In this document: positions 44,987 through 56,278 of the stretch, in pieces | Position numbering within the stretch: position 1 is the stretch's first letter | Layout of the letters: each line of letters starts with the position of its first letter | DNA from: Cyathus striatus | Taxonomy: Eukaryota; Basidiomycota; Agaricomycetes; Agaricales; Nidulariaceae | Direction of reading: 5' to 3' | NCBI GenBank assembly: GCA_025738555.1 | Contig: JAOVFP010000001.1 | Location: 5,952,001-6,016,000 of the forward strand | DNA length: 64,000 nt | The notes under the pieces: generated by a model | What the model was told of the DNA's origin: nothing | Seen by the model: the letters and a program-made list of their open reading frames with translations, nothing else | The model's database searches: none | Program-made: the position numbers and the translations under genes

Positions 44987-45572
44987 AACCAAGTGGCAAT
45001 ACGATAGCCTTCGAGAATAAGCTACTTCATGTAACAAACATTTTCTGCCACTCGAAAGCTTCGTCGTTAGGAGTAGGAAGTAGAGATGACGTGGCGTTGA
45101 AAGCAGTGCTGGGATAAATGATCTGGAGACGTAGTAGCTACTGCAAGTAGGTTGTTCGGAAGGGGAGTGCGGCGCGTAGGGGGGGTGATACAGTGTAAGC
45201 TTTGGGACAATAGTGATTGTGCGTGCGCTACAAGACAAATGCATTAAGCAGCGAAGAGAGGAAAAAGCAAAGCAAATTTCAAGCGCACCTGTCACATACA
45301 GAAAGCTACCACGACGACAACCATGACCCTCTTTTGCTCCCTCCTGCGCCGCTAGATTCTATAATGTCGATTTCGTGAGTATTCTGAATGTGATACATGG
45401 TAGGTGCACATCGATAGCAACCAATTGCGAAGATGTCAATGAGAAGGATAAGAAGGACTATATATGAGTCTTTAGTCGGATAGTCACCGGCATCCTGAGA
45501 AGTTCAATTTTTCACATGATTGAAACTAGCTAGGGTTTGTAAATCAGTGTAACTAACAAAAGTGTCAGTATC
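44987..45572. other. Stretch without a recognised gene
   Basis: A minus-strand ORF at 44924-45295 overlaps the end of the preceding element, so at least its 3' end is not original. Nothing recognised. Confidence 0.35.
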
Positions 45573-45581
45573 ATGTATACG
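45573..45581. repeat. 9-bp target site duplication (left), ATGTATACG
   Basis: Partner at 49420-49428. Confidence 0.85.
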
Positions 45582-48500
45582 GGGCCTACAGATTTTGACG
45601 TTGCCCAATTTTTGACATTGCTTTAGTGACATTGCCTGACGTTGCCATTCTGAGATTTGATGTTGCCTGGCATTGCTTGTGACGTTGCATGACATTGCTT
45701 ATTTATTTTCGATGTTGCTACATATATAAAGAAATAAGGCCGACAAGCAGCAGAGCCCACTACCACTGTACTTACCAAGTGAGTGGGAAAGGGTTTTTAT
45801 AAGTCATTGACATTGAAATTTTAACTTGTTACCAATGAAAAGTAAACTACTAGTCCAAAGTTTAAGAAACTAACAACAATTAGCATTCAAAGAACACATC
45901 AACTCAATGAACTACTGCGGCAAGTCTCAGAAAAGGTGGCTCAAAATTCACCATCTTAAATCACAAGCTTATGAGTTTCCAAGGGCTTAGAACCACCACT
46001 TTTATTGTTACAGAGAATAAAAGTGCTCATAGGCTTCAGCAGAGTCCTTCATCTCAGAGCAGACAAAAAAAATCCAAGGATAATGAAAATTCTAGTTGAG
46101 ACAAAATTGACATATGATTGAAAGTAAACATTGTAGCAGAAAGGAGATATCTAAATTATAAATAATGAGACACAAAATCCATCAATAGAAATGGGAGGAA
46201 ATATACATAAGACATAAAGAAATGAGAAAAGAAGTGCAGACTCCAAACCAGTCGCTTCCTGCATCTGAGCCTTGAGGTTCACACTTCGAGACATGAAGTC
46301 TTCCAAGTCTTCCACAGCTTTTTCACTACTCCGAAACTAGGTGAAGCCCTTTTTTTCTTTCTTAGTATAAGTGGAATAGGCATCCAATAGCTTCGGCATC
46401 ATTAGCATCACAAGTTGCGATATGAGCTGCAGTACCTCATTATCACTATATGTGACTAACCAGAAGATAGCCATAGTTTGTTCACTGCAGCAAGTGCCTT
46501 AGACCTGTGCATATGCGAGGATATGCTGTGATATTCATTGAAAACCTTACAATATCGTCCGTCAGCATGCTTAATGGCACACTACGCCTTGTGCTTGTAT
46601 GGCCACAGGCATCCATTAATCTCTAATTCAAGTAGGGTATGAAGAATGCTGCTCGCTAAATAGCATTCCAAGGGAACGAAGATACTACTGTGACAGGGGT
46701 TCACAACACTGTGGTACATTATCCACAAGGAGATCATTGAAGGGGTTGATGTTGGAGAAAATGGATTCTATCGTAGTCATAGGGTTGCATGCCTATTTCC
46801 AACGAGTAAGATTAGCAAGAAGATAATGGAAAGGGGAACACACACTAATCAAACCAATAGAACTACAATTCATCTACTGAGAATCAATGTGGGGGAGGTG
46901 TCATGAGTTGTAAGACCACATAGTAGTGTACCAACAAGTGTGATGGATGCTGTAGAGCATGCATTCTGCTGGACTCACAAGCACTGACTCTATAACCACT
47001 GAGAACAATATTGGGAAATGACCAGCCCTCTGTATTTCATAGTTTGATGCTATCTTCGAGAATGCTTGGCTGGAGGGCTAGAGTGAGAAGATGTGTGGCA
47101 GCTGTTGGGTAAAGGGCATAGCAAGTGACGGTGAATGGGTGTACACACATGTAACAGCAATTGACCTGAGAAGTAGGATGAGGACAGTATGTTCAATGTG
47201 TAGCATTGAGATATTGATGTTTAATACAGCAGACTGGACTTCCCCAATGTATGAATGAGAGTTGCACGAGAGTGCGGCATGCATTACATTCAACATTGGC
47301 TTTAGTCCATGTACAGTCAAGATTTCTGCATATAAACATGACCTTCAGAACAAAGATGGTAGATATCTTCATACAATCAAGAACATGCCAAAAGCTGCTC
47401 CTCAGGGAATACTATGATAAAGGACTTGTTATAAGCTACTGTAAGCATAGTGTGGTGATAGGAACATAAGATGCTTGTGAGAACTGTGTGGCTATTTGAT
47501 ACTTTCACCGATTTAGAGATATTCCAACATCTTGCTACATCTAATGCATTTTCGAAAGGAAACATACCTTTTGCGCTTAACTGATTTCACCATACTCTAA
47601 GATGGCCACAACAGAAGTCCAAAAGGCAAAATCTCAAGCAATCTTCTTGGACGAGAAAATTCCCAGAGGGATACCAAAAGCACCATTCATTGTGCATAAT
47701 AAAAGACAATGATGGGCTGTTCATGGTGTTTGCTGAGTCTTGGGCTGATGTAGATGTAGAACTGTGTACAGCACTGGACAACAAGTGGGACAAGTATGTA
47801 GGTCAGTGCTTTCATTATTGACAGGTTGTATGGTAGCATTGATAACTGCAAAAGCCATAAAGACAAATAGAGAGAATATACATGCTATGTATGCTGTGGG
47901 TTAAAGTGAGAAAGTGAAACAAATTAGACATTGTCCTGTATGTACCATTCTTAGCATACAATTCAACCTGTCTTCAATGTCCCCAAGCCCCACCCTCACC
48001 ACTGTAAAACAGATAGCTTATAATTCATACACTGTAGCCAGGGCATGTCAGAGAGTAACAATAAAGCAGAGAGAAATAATGAAGCAGAAGGCATAGTAAT
48101 TCATAATGAATAGAGAAGTCAGCAGTCACACAGTGTCACAGAGTGTGAGCCAATCAGATTGAGATCCTGTTCAAGATCCTGTAAATCGCCTTATAGGGAA
48201 ATCCAGATGACCCTATAACCCAACTACCTTAAAAGGTAGTGGGAATTAGTGCTAAGGTCCTGTGTTCAAGTCCTGCTGTGTAGTTAGTAATAAATACAAT
48301 AAATAAGTAGGATTGCACAAGATAGATGTTCTTTCATTTTAATAATATATATTAGCACTGGATGGGGGGTGGGGAGAGGGTATAACAAATAATATTTACA
48401 ATCCCACAGTGAAATACATATATTTTGTCACTTGTGTACAACAATTCTAATACTATTTAGATTTTAGCTGGCTGGTAGTTTTGTAAATTTATGATATATA

Positions 48501-49419
48501 CTAATAACAAATAGAGATTGGTAGAGATACATGGACTCTACTCATTTTTATACAAGTTACAGAAATCTGAAAATGAAAATAAGGATTTTGACATTGCCTG
48601 TGACGTTGCCTGATGTTGCCAATCTGCATTGCCATGACGTTGCTTGATGTTGCTTGCATTGCCAGACATTGCCTGATGTTGCTGACATTGCTGTGACGTT
48701 GCTGTGATGTTGCTAGATGGCATTGCCGTGACATTGCCTGTGACATTGCGTGACATTGCCTTTGATCTTGCTGGAGGTTCAATGTTTCCCATGCCCTCTG
48801 CTCCGCCTTTGTTTATATTTGTATGCAGTGTTGATCCCCTTCCTCATCACTGCGGCAACACATCACACTTCCTTGTCATCATGCTCAACATTGAGCAAGT
48901 ATTTTCTTATTTTTTAGTTCAATTCTTTATCATTTTCTTTGATTATTTTTGCATTATTTAATATATATTATGATATATGCACTGCACACTATTTCACTAT
49001 GTAATGAAGGGGATAAAGCTATTAAACATGTGAATTAGAGACAGTTTTTAAATAATCTTCTACTGTAATATGATCCATCCTCTGTGAAATAGGCAATAAT
49101 ATGTTGTATTATAAATAGTAGACTGTGTGTTTGATTAAGGGAAATGTAATAAAAGTGTAAAAGTGAGAGCGGAGGCGTGGGAAACAATGAGTGGGAGGTG
49201 GGCCATGGTGATACGCATGTGATAACCCAAAGGGAAGGGCGGGAGGCAGCTGGAATTGATTAGTGAGGGGTGTGGGAATAAGAAAATCGATTGCAGGCAC
49301 TTTGCTGCACTGACATTGCCTGTGATGTTGCGTGACATTGCCGCGCAAGATTTGACGTTGCCTCACTGGCAATGCCACAGCAACGTCAAAATCCAGGCAA
49401 CGTCAAAATCTAGTAGCCC
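45582..49419. mobile_element. MULE-like element, GACGTTGCC-array type, with nested insertion (3838 bp)
   Basis: Left end GGGCCTACAGATTTTGACG (identical to the 38556 element); right end the complement of GGGCTACTAGATTTTGACG. A perfect 9-bp duplication flanks it. Removal of the nested 45720-48249 element leaves about 1.3 kb, collinear with the 38556 element: array, GTGTTCAAGTCC (B-box-like), AT-rich part, second array at 48585-48765, TCATCATGCTCAACATTGAG (48878 on), GGAGGCGTGGGAAACAATG (49172 on). Many GACGTTGCC units read GACATTGCC here, again a CpG to CpA change. Confidence 0.82.
45720..48249 (+). mobile_element. Helentron-like element, 2530 bp, nested in MULE-like element
   Basis: Comparison with the uninterrupted sibling at 38556 (GTTGCTTGCTGAGGTC) shows insertion between two T residues with no target duplication (GTTGCT / TGCTAAGG). 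The 5' end is ACATATATAAAGAAATAAGG followed by GCCCACTACC. The 3' end is the hairpin CAACTACCTTAAAAGGTAGTG, then GGAATTAG. TT insertion, a 3' hairpin and asymmetric subterminal repeats are features reported for Helentrons; the assignment is inferred. The 2.5-kb interior has only short ORFs and no Rep/helicase motif that I can see. Confidence 0.5.
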
Positions 49420-49428
49420 ATGTATACG
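49420..49428. repeat. 9-bp target site duplication (right), ATGTATACG
   Basis: Partner of 45573-45581. Confidence 0.85.
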
Positions 49429-49773
49429 AATAAATCAGTAAAGCTGACTAGCGGCAAGGCCTGCTACCAGAAATTCTCTCTAATAGTTAAACATATATTG
49501 CATCCAGTTTGAACTAATTTTCATAAAAATGACATGTAAAGTTATTGTTAGTTGATTGATTGTTTTAGTGATTCCAGTCCAATTCCAGTAATCCTTAGAA
49601 TAATACCTGTAGGATCAATAAAGTCACTATTTTCACTGCCCTAACATGGCCCAAGCCCAACAAAATTGTTGTCAAAGGGTGGTCCTGGACATGACGTGAA
49701 ATTTCAGCAATGAAAAAAGGAAACTTGTCGAAACCTGATCACATGCCTATGCATCACATTGAAACAATTCAGG
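49429..49773. other. Gene-free stretch
   Basis: AT-rich; nothing recognised. GGTGGTCCTGGACATGA at about 49678 resembles GGATGGTCCCGAACATCAT at about 61952, beyond the gypsy element, which hints at a pre-insertion local repeat. Confidence 0.35.
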
Positions 49774-49778
49774 ACAAC
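49774..49778. repeat. 5-bp target site duplication (left), ACAAC
   Basis: Identical to 61633-61637, flanking gypsy element 2. Confidence 0.88.
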
Positions 49779-49983
49779 TGTAAAGGTTGTTATCCTTTAC
49801 GACTTACGGTCCCATCAAGTACACCTGACCAAGTATATTGGTAGTCTAAGTGTAATGAGAGTAAGTCCCTTTGTACATGTATGTGCATAGTGTATTTATG
49901 TAATATTCATGTTTGTCTAGCTCAGTAGATACAAACATGGCGATAATAGGCTAATGTCCAAAAAGATAAGTGTGGCGCTTACA
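49779..49983 (-). repeat. 3' LTR of gypsy element 2 (205 bp)
   Basis: Same length as the LTR at 61428-61632, differing at few sites, several of them CpG (ATGGCGATAA versus ACGGCAATAA). Confidence 0.9.
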
Positions 49984-50041
49984 TACCCCCCCTTGAGACC
50001 ATGTCTGGATGGTCTTAAGACATGAAGATAGAATGAATGTA

Positions 50042-53000
50042 CTAAGTGGACGGGGGGTCATTATAGAGAGGGGTGTCCTCCATCATATCATCCTGTATCC
50101 CCATTGCGTCATCAGTGTTCATGGGCTGAATGCCTGGTGGGACGTTAGTCCCCCCATTATCATTCAGTTCTACAGGTCCCTCCGGTGAGTCATTAGATCC
50201 CCCATCGGATGGGGATGACAGTTGGGGGATAGTTACTTGTGGGGAGGTCAGCTCATCATTGGTTGGCGCGGTGTGACTGGATGTGGTGATGGGCCCCAGG
50301 GATAGCGGGGGGTGGATGCGAGGGTGGTGCCTGTGTGCCACAGGATAAGGGGGGGGCAAGTCTCTTTCTGAAATGTATCGGAAGGTGGACATGTCCCCCA
50401 TCATTAGCCATCTCCCCATACATGATCTTGAGCCTTGGGATGCTGCGATCCATTGCAGGGTATGTATCCTGTCCAAGTCACCCTGTTCAGGGGTCCACCA
50501 GCCTGCCCATTCTGGTATGGTGGGAGGTTCCCTGAACTCATCCAAGCGGCACAATCATTTGTCATCTACAGTGTCCAGAAGGGAGTGCAGGAAAAGCGTT
50601 CCTGCATAGTGCCCTTCCAGGTAGTGTAACCCATATGGGTAGGCATGGTCAATCCACAAGGGCAGTATGCCATTCCGAATGAGCAATTCCACTATGTCTG
50701 CGCGGGTGACATTGGGGGCGTGTGCCTCATCTATGTGTATCTGCCTGAAGGAAAAGTCGGGGCCAGTTTGTGGTGTGAATGTGTCCCCTGAGTGGTCGAG
50801 GTTCCATCAGGTGATCTCTTCCCAATAGAGGTGGGGTTGAGCCACCAAGAATGCTAGTTCCCTAAGATATGCTGCCCTCGCCGTTGTTCTGAATGGAGCT
50901 GTTTCTCTTCCTAGTGAGTATCCGAAGGCCATCCTTCTACACACTTGGAACCCGAAGTCTATAGCTATGCCTGTGATAGGGTTGTGACTCTCTGGGTGCC
51001 CGTGGTGGGCTATGTACTGGCAAATCTGATTGATCCTCATTAGTTCCATGTTGCTGGGCATGGGCAGTCCAGCGCCTTCGGACACATTTCGGGTGTTTCC
51101 TGACAGTGAGGAGGGTGATTGTTCGATGATGGGTAGTCCCAACGAGTGTGTGAGGTCTGGGATGGGGACGCCATCCTGGAATGCATCTGGTATCAGCAGG
51201 TGTCACATTGTATGATCCTGGTCTTCTGGCTGTGTGTTCTCAGCTGCTAGCCTGAGGACCCATAGGAGTTTGTACACTTGCATTCTGTCTTCTGCTTCAT
51301 ATGCGGAGCTTTGTGCCAGTTCATTCAGGCGGTTTGCCTGGAGGGGGTTCATGAGGAACCCTTGTGGCGCTATTCTGTATACTGGACTATTGGGCATGTA
51401 TGATCGGTCATTTCACACCTCGATTCTCAATGCCTCTGTGGCTAGTGCCCTGGCATATGTGGTGTTTGTTCGTCATGATAAGTATATGGTGGGCCCATAC
51501 ATGCCCGCCAATATATTGTCTCGTTCCAGCCTGCCTCTTCAGTTGGCGACTACTCCAAACATGTCCGGGATGTGGCCAGTTATACCGTCCTGGTCCTTCT
51601 GCCTCCTGGTCATCTGTCGGTCAAACTGTTGTTGCGCGGACCTTACATCTCTCAGTTCCCAGTTCCATTGTTTATCAGACATCCATGGTTCCCTTTCAGG
51701 GTCTAGCAGTCTACTTGGTTCATCATCCTCTAGTACCATCTGCCTGTTTGGTATTTCATGGTGTGTCACAGGGTCATGTCGCGTGGTGCGGGGTGGATGT
51801 AGGTGTTCGGGGCACGTTAGTTGTGTGGCTGGCACCATTCTTCCTTCCAATTGAGATGGCTCTCGGCTTTGTCATGATGATGATGCCATGCTGCTTCTTG
51901 ATGTTTGTAAAGGTAGTGCTCTAGTGGGGCATGAGCTCCCTGCTTGGAAGATGCCTTCCCTCCTGCTATACTGTGTCTGCTGCTGGAGGGTGTCCTCCTG
52001 GGTGCAGGTGCTTTGCTTGGGTGTTTCTTCATAATGTTGAGTGCTTTCCCTAGGTGGTGGTGCTCATTGTTCCGTTCTTGCCTGTTTGTTTGGTTCCCAC
52101 ATATGGTGTATGCCACCCTGAGGAGGAGTGTCCTCCCGTGTGGGGGGTTGTTTCATCTTTATGTGTTGGATTTCTATTTCCAACTGATGGTTCCTTGTCT
52201 TTAGGGCCTTGTTTGCCATTTGGAGGTGGCCTCTTTCCTGCTCGAGGTCGTCTATTCTGGTGAATAGTGTTTTGATCAAGAAGAGGATGTCTGGCGATAT
52301 CTCCTCCTCATGTTCCAGGGCCGCCCCTTCATTCTGCAATCTTTCCAGCATCTGCTGGATCTCCCTCTTGTCCCTGTTCAACTCCTCGCGTTCTTGTGCT
52401 ATTAGTTCCCTTTCCATCACCTTTTTCTTTCCTTTATCCTTTGTTTTCTCCTTCACTTTTTCCTTCTCCTTCTCCTTCTCCTTCTCTCTCGATTGTGGTA
52501 GTGTGCTATCAGCATCATCCACTTCCATCTCCTCGATCTGGCTCATTGCAGGCTGTGCATTTGGAGGTTGTCCCCAGTAGGGTGCCCATGGTCTGTACAG
52601 TGGTGGTTGGTATGGGTGTCCCATGTGGTGCAGGTACATTCCTTGAGCCACGTTCATGGGAGGGTATCCTCCATAAGGTCCTGTTCTGAATGGTGTGAGG
52701 TTGGGGAGCGGTCCCCACATTGTTCCATATTGTCCTGTTGGCGGTGTGGGCATGGTGGGTATGTGTGTTCGTTCCCGTCTGCTTCCCCCCTCTTCAGAAC
52801 TCAATGGTGGGTTCTCAGTCGATTCTTGTGTGTGGGAGGACCCACTGGTGTCATGGAGGGAGCTTATGCTCCCACTGAAAGATTTGCATCGGGGTCGGTT
52901 GGTGTCAAGGGGCACGGTTGGGTTTAGCTTGGTGTGTGGTCTTGTAGAGTAGTGTGGTTGTGTTGAAGGGTTGTCCGCATAGGTAGTGTCCCTGTATTTT

Positions 53001-53065
53001 CCTTTTGTTTGAATCTCCACTCTGGTCATGTGATCATTACCCTTTCTTGCCACCTCTTTCCAGAG
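50042..53065 (-). pseudogene. Extra 3' ORF of gypsy element 2, unknown, with coiled coil
   Basis: Downstream of the chromodomain the same frame continues for about 1000 codons, interrupted only by TGA (for example 53063-53065 and near 52061, 51895 and 51199). The N-terminal part is Pro/Gly/Tyr-rich (GPYGGYPPMNVAQGMYLHH). Next comes a highly charged KEKEKEKEKVKEK stretch and a predicted coiled coil (EREELNRDKREIQQMLERL, about 52270-52440). A helical region follows (WMSDKQWNWELRDVRSAQQ) and later ICQYIAHHGHPESHNPITGI. I do not recognise it. As it is in frame with integrase it may be a C-terminal pol extension. Gypsy element 1 also has extra 3' coding, but I see no similarity between the two. 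Confidence 0.55.
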
Positions 53066-53452
53066 TCAACTACCACCAGTTGTCTTTGTTAGCGCCCTGG
53101 GTTTTTGTACCCCCTGGAGTTCCAGGTAGTGGTCCAATGCCTTGAGGTCTTTGCACTCATGCATGGGCTCCCATGTTACGTCCCTGAGGCTCCATTTGAC
53201 CTGGAATTCCAGGTTATTGTCATTCGTCCATTGGTGGCTGATGATATCGTCCACAAACCATTTGTGGTCTTTGTCAATGCCAAAGTCATACAGTTCAGGG
53301 CGTGTTCTATTGGGAAATAAGGTATCATCCGATGCCATAAATGGCTTCAGAAGTTTGACATGAAAGGTAGGGAATATCCTATGTTTGAGGAGTGCTGGAG
53401 GTAGTTCCAGCATGTACGTTGATGTGTCTGGAAATGCTTCCAGGACCTGATA
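53066..53452 (-). pseudogene. Chromodomain tail of integrase, gypsy element 2
   Basis: KHRIFPTFHVKLLKPF, then FVDDIISHQWTNDNNLEFQV and KWSLRDVTWEPMHECKDLKA, form a typical chromodomain of Ty3/gypsy chromoviruses, which binds histone marks of heterochromatin. A one-base deletion at about 53452 (in the YIGPYQ motif) separates it from the integrase frame. Confidence 0.75.
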
Positions 53453-54896
53453 GGGCCGATATATTTAGGGCATAGCTTTCTTGCCTGTCCTTTTGCAATG
53501 TTGAGGTTTTTGGTGGATAGGAATACTCTTGTTCCTACTTGTATGTCTGGCTCCTCGCTACGTTTTTGGTTGGCATAGTGTGTTTGGAATGTGTGGTTGG
53601 CAATTATTGCGTCATGGGGTTCTGCGATGTTCAGGAGCGCTTGCTCTGCAAATGTGCATACCCTGCGGTATGCTGTTTCATTGCTACAGATTTTCCGGAG
53701 CATAGAGGGTAGATACCCGTAGTTTAGTTCAAATGGTGTGTACCCTGTGGTACTAGATACGCTTGAATTGATTGCGAACTCTACCATATTGATTTTTTCA
53801 ATCCAATCTTTTTGGTCTGGGCATACCATTGTTCAGAAGATCTGCCCTGCACTATGGTTCATGTGCTCCATTTGTCCATCTGTCTGTGGGTGGAATGATG
53901 TCAACATAAGCAGTTTGGTACCCATTATCCAGTGTAGGGATCTCCACCATTGGGATGTAAACTTGGGGTTGCGATTGCTGACTATTGAACTAGGTAGACT
54001 GTGCAATCGCACGATTTCTCTTTTGTAAATCCATAATAGTTCAGATGCAGACATTTTCATGTTTACTGGGACTAGGTGGACCATGCTGGTCATGCGACAT
54101 ATTACTACCCAGAGGTAGTTGCGTCCTTTGGTTTCTGGGAATGGTTCCACAAAATCCATACCTATAGAGTCCCATGGCTTGGACAGTATAGGTAGTGGGT
54201 GTAGTTTTCCAGCCAGACACTGGTTGGAGCTTTTTGCTCTTTGACATGGTTCGCATGTTCGACAGAATTCCCGGGTGTCTTCACCAGCTGGGGCCACCAG
54301 TACCATCTGTGTATGTATTGGGTTGTGCGTTGGTTGCTGAAGTGTCCTACTATCTTGTGGGCTTGTTCCAGGATCATTGTTATGAGTGCCCTGTTTCATG
54401 GTATGCAAACCACTTTGTCTCATTTTACGTTCTTGGTGTGGATAATTCTGTCTGTAATGGGAAAGTGGGGGAATGTTTCTGGGCTATTCATGATGATACT
54501 CATGAGTTTGTCTTCGGGGTATCCATTCTTTATTGATTGGGTAAATGTGTCATCAGTTGTCACTGGTGGCGGTGGTAGCAGTGTCTTGTCAAACATAGAT
54601 TCTTCTAGGATGATCTCATCCTTGTCTTGTTGTATGTTTGGTTCCAGCAGTATGCTGGTGTTATTACTCTGCTTGGCCAGCTCCTGTGCTTCAATATCTT
54701 GTAGTTCTCATTTTTCTTGTAGCCGTTTGCTATGGTGTACTTCTTCTGCTCTTAGTGCTCTTATTTCTATTGTGTGGTTGAGGAGTTCCTCATGTCTTGC
54801 ATAGGGGAGATCTTCTCCCATGGGGTCAATTCTCATGTCAGCCCAGATGTACTCATGTATGTCATGTTCGTCATGTGGTGTGTCACTTTCATAGTA
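53453..54896 (-). pseudogene. int: Integrase of gypsy element 2
   Basis: The zinc finger is split by a frameshift near 54290: AHKIVGHFSNQ and WYWWPQLV lie before it, CRTCEPCQRAK after it. The core has MDFVEPF, then SIVSNRNPKFTSQW near 53965, where SDRDP is usual. Both Asp codons have become Asn in CpG context (AGCAAT, CGCAAC), so the second catalytic Asp is lost. The catalytic Glu is kept in TDGQMEHMN. TGA stops occur near 53831 and 54708. The frame continues the RNase H frame once the nested solo LTR and one GCGA copy are removed. Confidence 0.75.
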
Positions 54897-54900
54897 GCGA
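54897..54900. repeat. 4-bp target site duplication (left), GCGA
   Basis: Identical to 56275-56278; the pol frame joins when one copy and the solo LTR are removed. Confidence 0.65.
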
Positions 54901-55107
54901 TGTCATGGGTGAAACTTGATTAGTCATAAACACACACATATGGCTATATGGCCCGATGTCCGGAATCCACATCATCCGGATCTTTCCGAATACACTACCA
55001 AATAATTCTCATGAGGCACTGCTTCTCAAGAAACAAACATATGGAAAACACAAGCCAATACCCAACTTCTTGGTGACCAATAATCAATACCGTTAAAAAT
55101 AGGACAC

Positions 55108-55465
55108 CATTGTTCTTCACACCCATTGTTCAAGAACAATGCCTATGCATTTGATTACCAAGGACATGCCATTGTTTCTAATAATAGAACCCCATTGTTC
55201 CTCACACCCATTGTTCAGAACAATGCCTATGCATTCGCTTACCAAGGTTATGCCATTGTTTCTAATAATAGGACTCCATTGTTCTTTTGCACCCATTGTG
55301 CAGAACAATGTCCTCCTATTCACCCATTGTCTTCATGCCCATTGTTTGCTGGGATCTATAAATAGAATTCCATTGTTCATCACCAGAACAATGTAATACT
55401 ATTTCTGTCACCATTGTTCAAGACCTGACTCATCTCCTTGAACACCATTGTTCTGCACAGCCTCC
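55108..55465 (+). repeat. CATTGTTC / GAACAATG cluster
   Basis: About a dozen exact octamers, several arranged as head-to-head pairs such as CATTGTTCAAGAACAATG. They lie within two longer direct repeats (CCTATGCATTYGMTTACCAAG). The core ATTGTT is the known target of HMG-box factors (Sox/Rox1 type); binding here is inference. Confidence 0.7.
55357..55364 (+). promoter_or_regulatory. TATA box of the solo LTR
   Basis: TATAAATA in GGGATCTATAAATAGAATTC, just downstream of most of the CATTGTTC sites. A solo LTR with an intact TATA box could still start transcription towards 56274 and antisense to the host pol. Confidence 0.55.
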
Positions 55466-56278
55466 ACCTCAAGACAATGGATCCACCATTACCAAATTTG
55501 AAGGACAATGCAGGATTGGTTTTGGATAGGATTAGTCAGCAGTAGGAGGAAAAGAGCATAAAAGGAGAGAGGAATTGAGCCTTAGACAGTAGTTTTATCC
55601 ATTACCAAATAGCCCGCCACTAGCTAGGATCTTACTCACCTGTTCATCCCCAGTAGTTATTCTTACACATTAGATACAGAATCTATTGTGCTTTTCTTCA
55701 GTTCTATTAGTAACGTAAACAACGCAGCTCAACTCACTGTATAAATAAATTCACAGTAATATCAAAGTAACTCAACTCAACTCAACGTAACGCAGCTCAA
55801 CTCAACATATCGAATCTCAATGTCACTTTTATCATATCTATTCAGTAGCAGCACATATTAGTTTATGCGCTGCAGCCACCAAGCTACAGTCAGAAACAAC
55901 CAAGGCTCTCAACTTCGTTTCGACCTTCACCACAGCACCAATCTTTATATACAGCCCTCGCTGTACATACAAGCTTTCCTAGTGTTTCTAGCAGTCATTG
56001 TTACCCTATACAGCTTCAGCCGTATACTCTAGAAACTCCCACAGTTCATCTCTTATTTACAGCCTTCGCTGTACCGCACCAGTCACAGGCCAAGTTCTAA
56101 GCAAACCTAGCAAAGCCCCACAGTTCATCGCCCATTTACAGTCTTTACTGTACATCCCATATCATAGGAGTTTGCAGGAATACATACGATCAGTATCCCT
56201 CGACCCCCAGGTGCTAGGTACGAATAAAGTCACTTCCTGCCGAACACCTAAGGTATCAATTACCTTGAACGACAGCGA

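Larger units (their letters stand above)
54901..56274 (+). mobile_element. Solo LTR, 1374 bp, nested in gypsy element 2
   Basis: Begins TGTCATGGGTG and ends TTGAACGACA, interrupting pol between RNase H and integrase. It has a TATA box at 55357-55364, an AATAAA at about 56223, about a dozen CATTGTTC/GAACAATG octamers at 55108-55465 and several ACAGCCYTCGCTGTAC hairpin-like units at 55950-56160. There is no coding. The parent element is not in this window. Confidence 0.78.

Noticed and set aside
52396..52927. Plus-strand ORFs of 97-123 codons rich in Ser/Phe
   Set aside because: They are antisense to the charged coiled-coil part of the gypsy 3' ORF and owe their length to its CTTCTC-rich complement.
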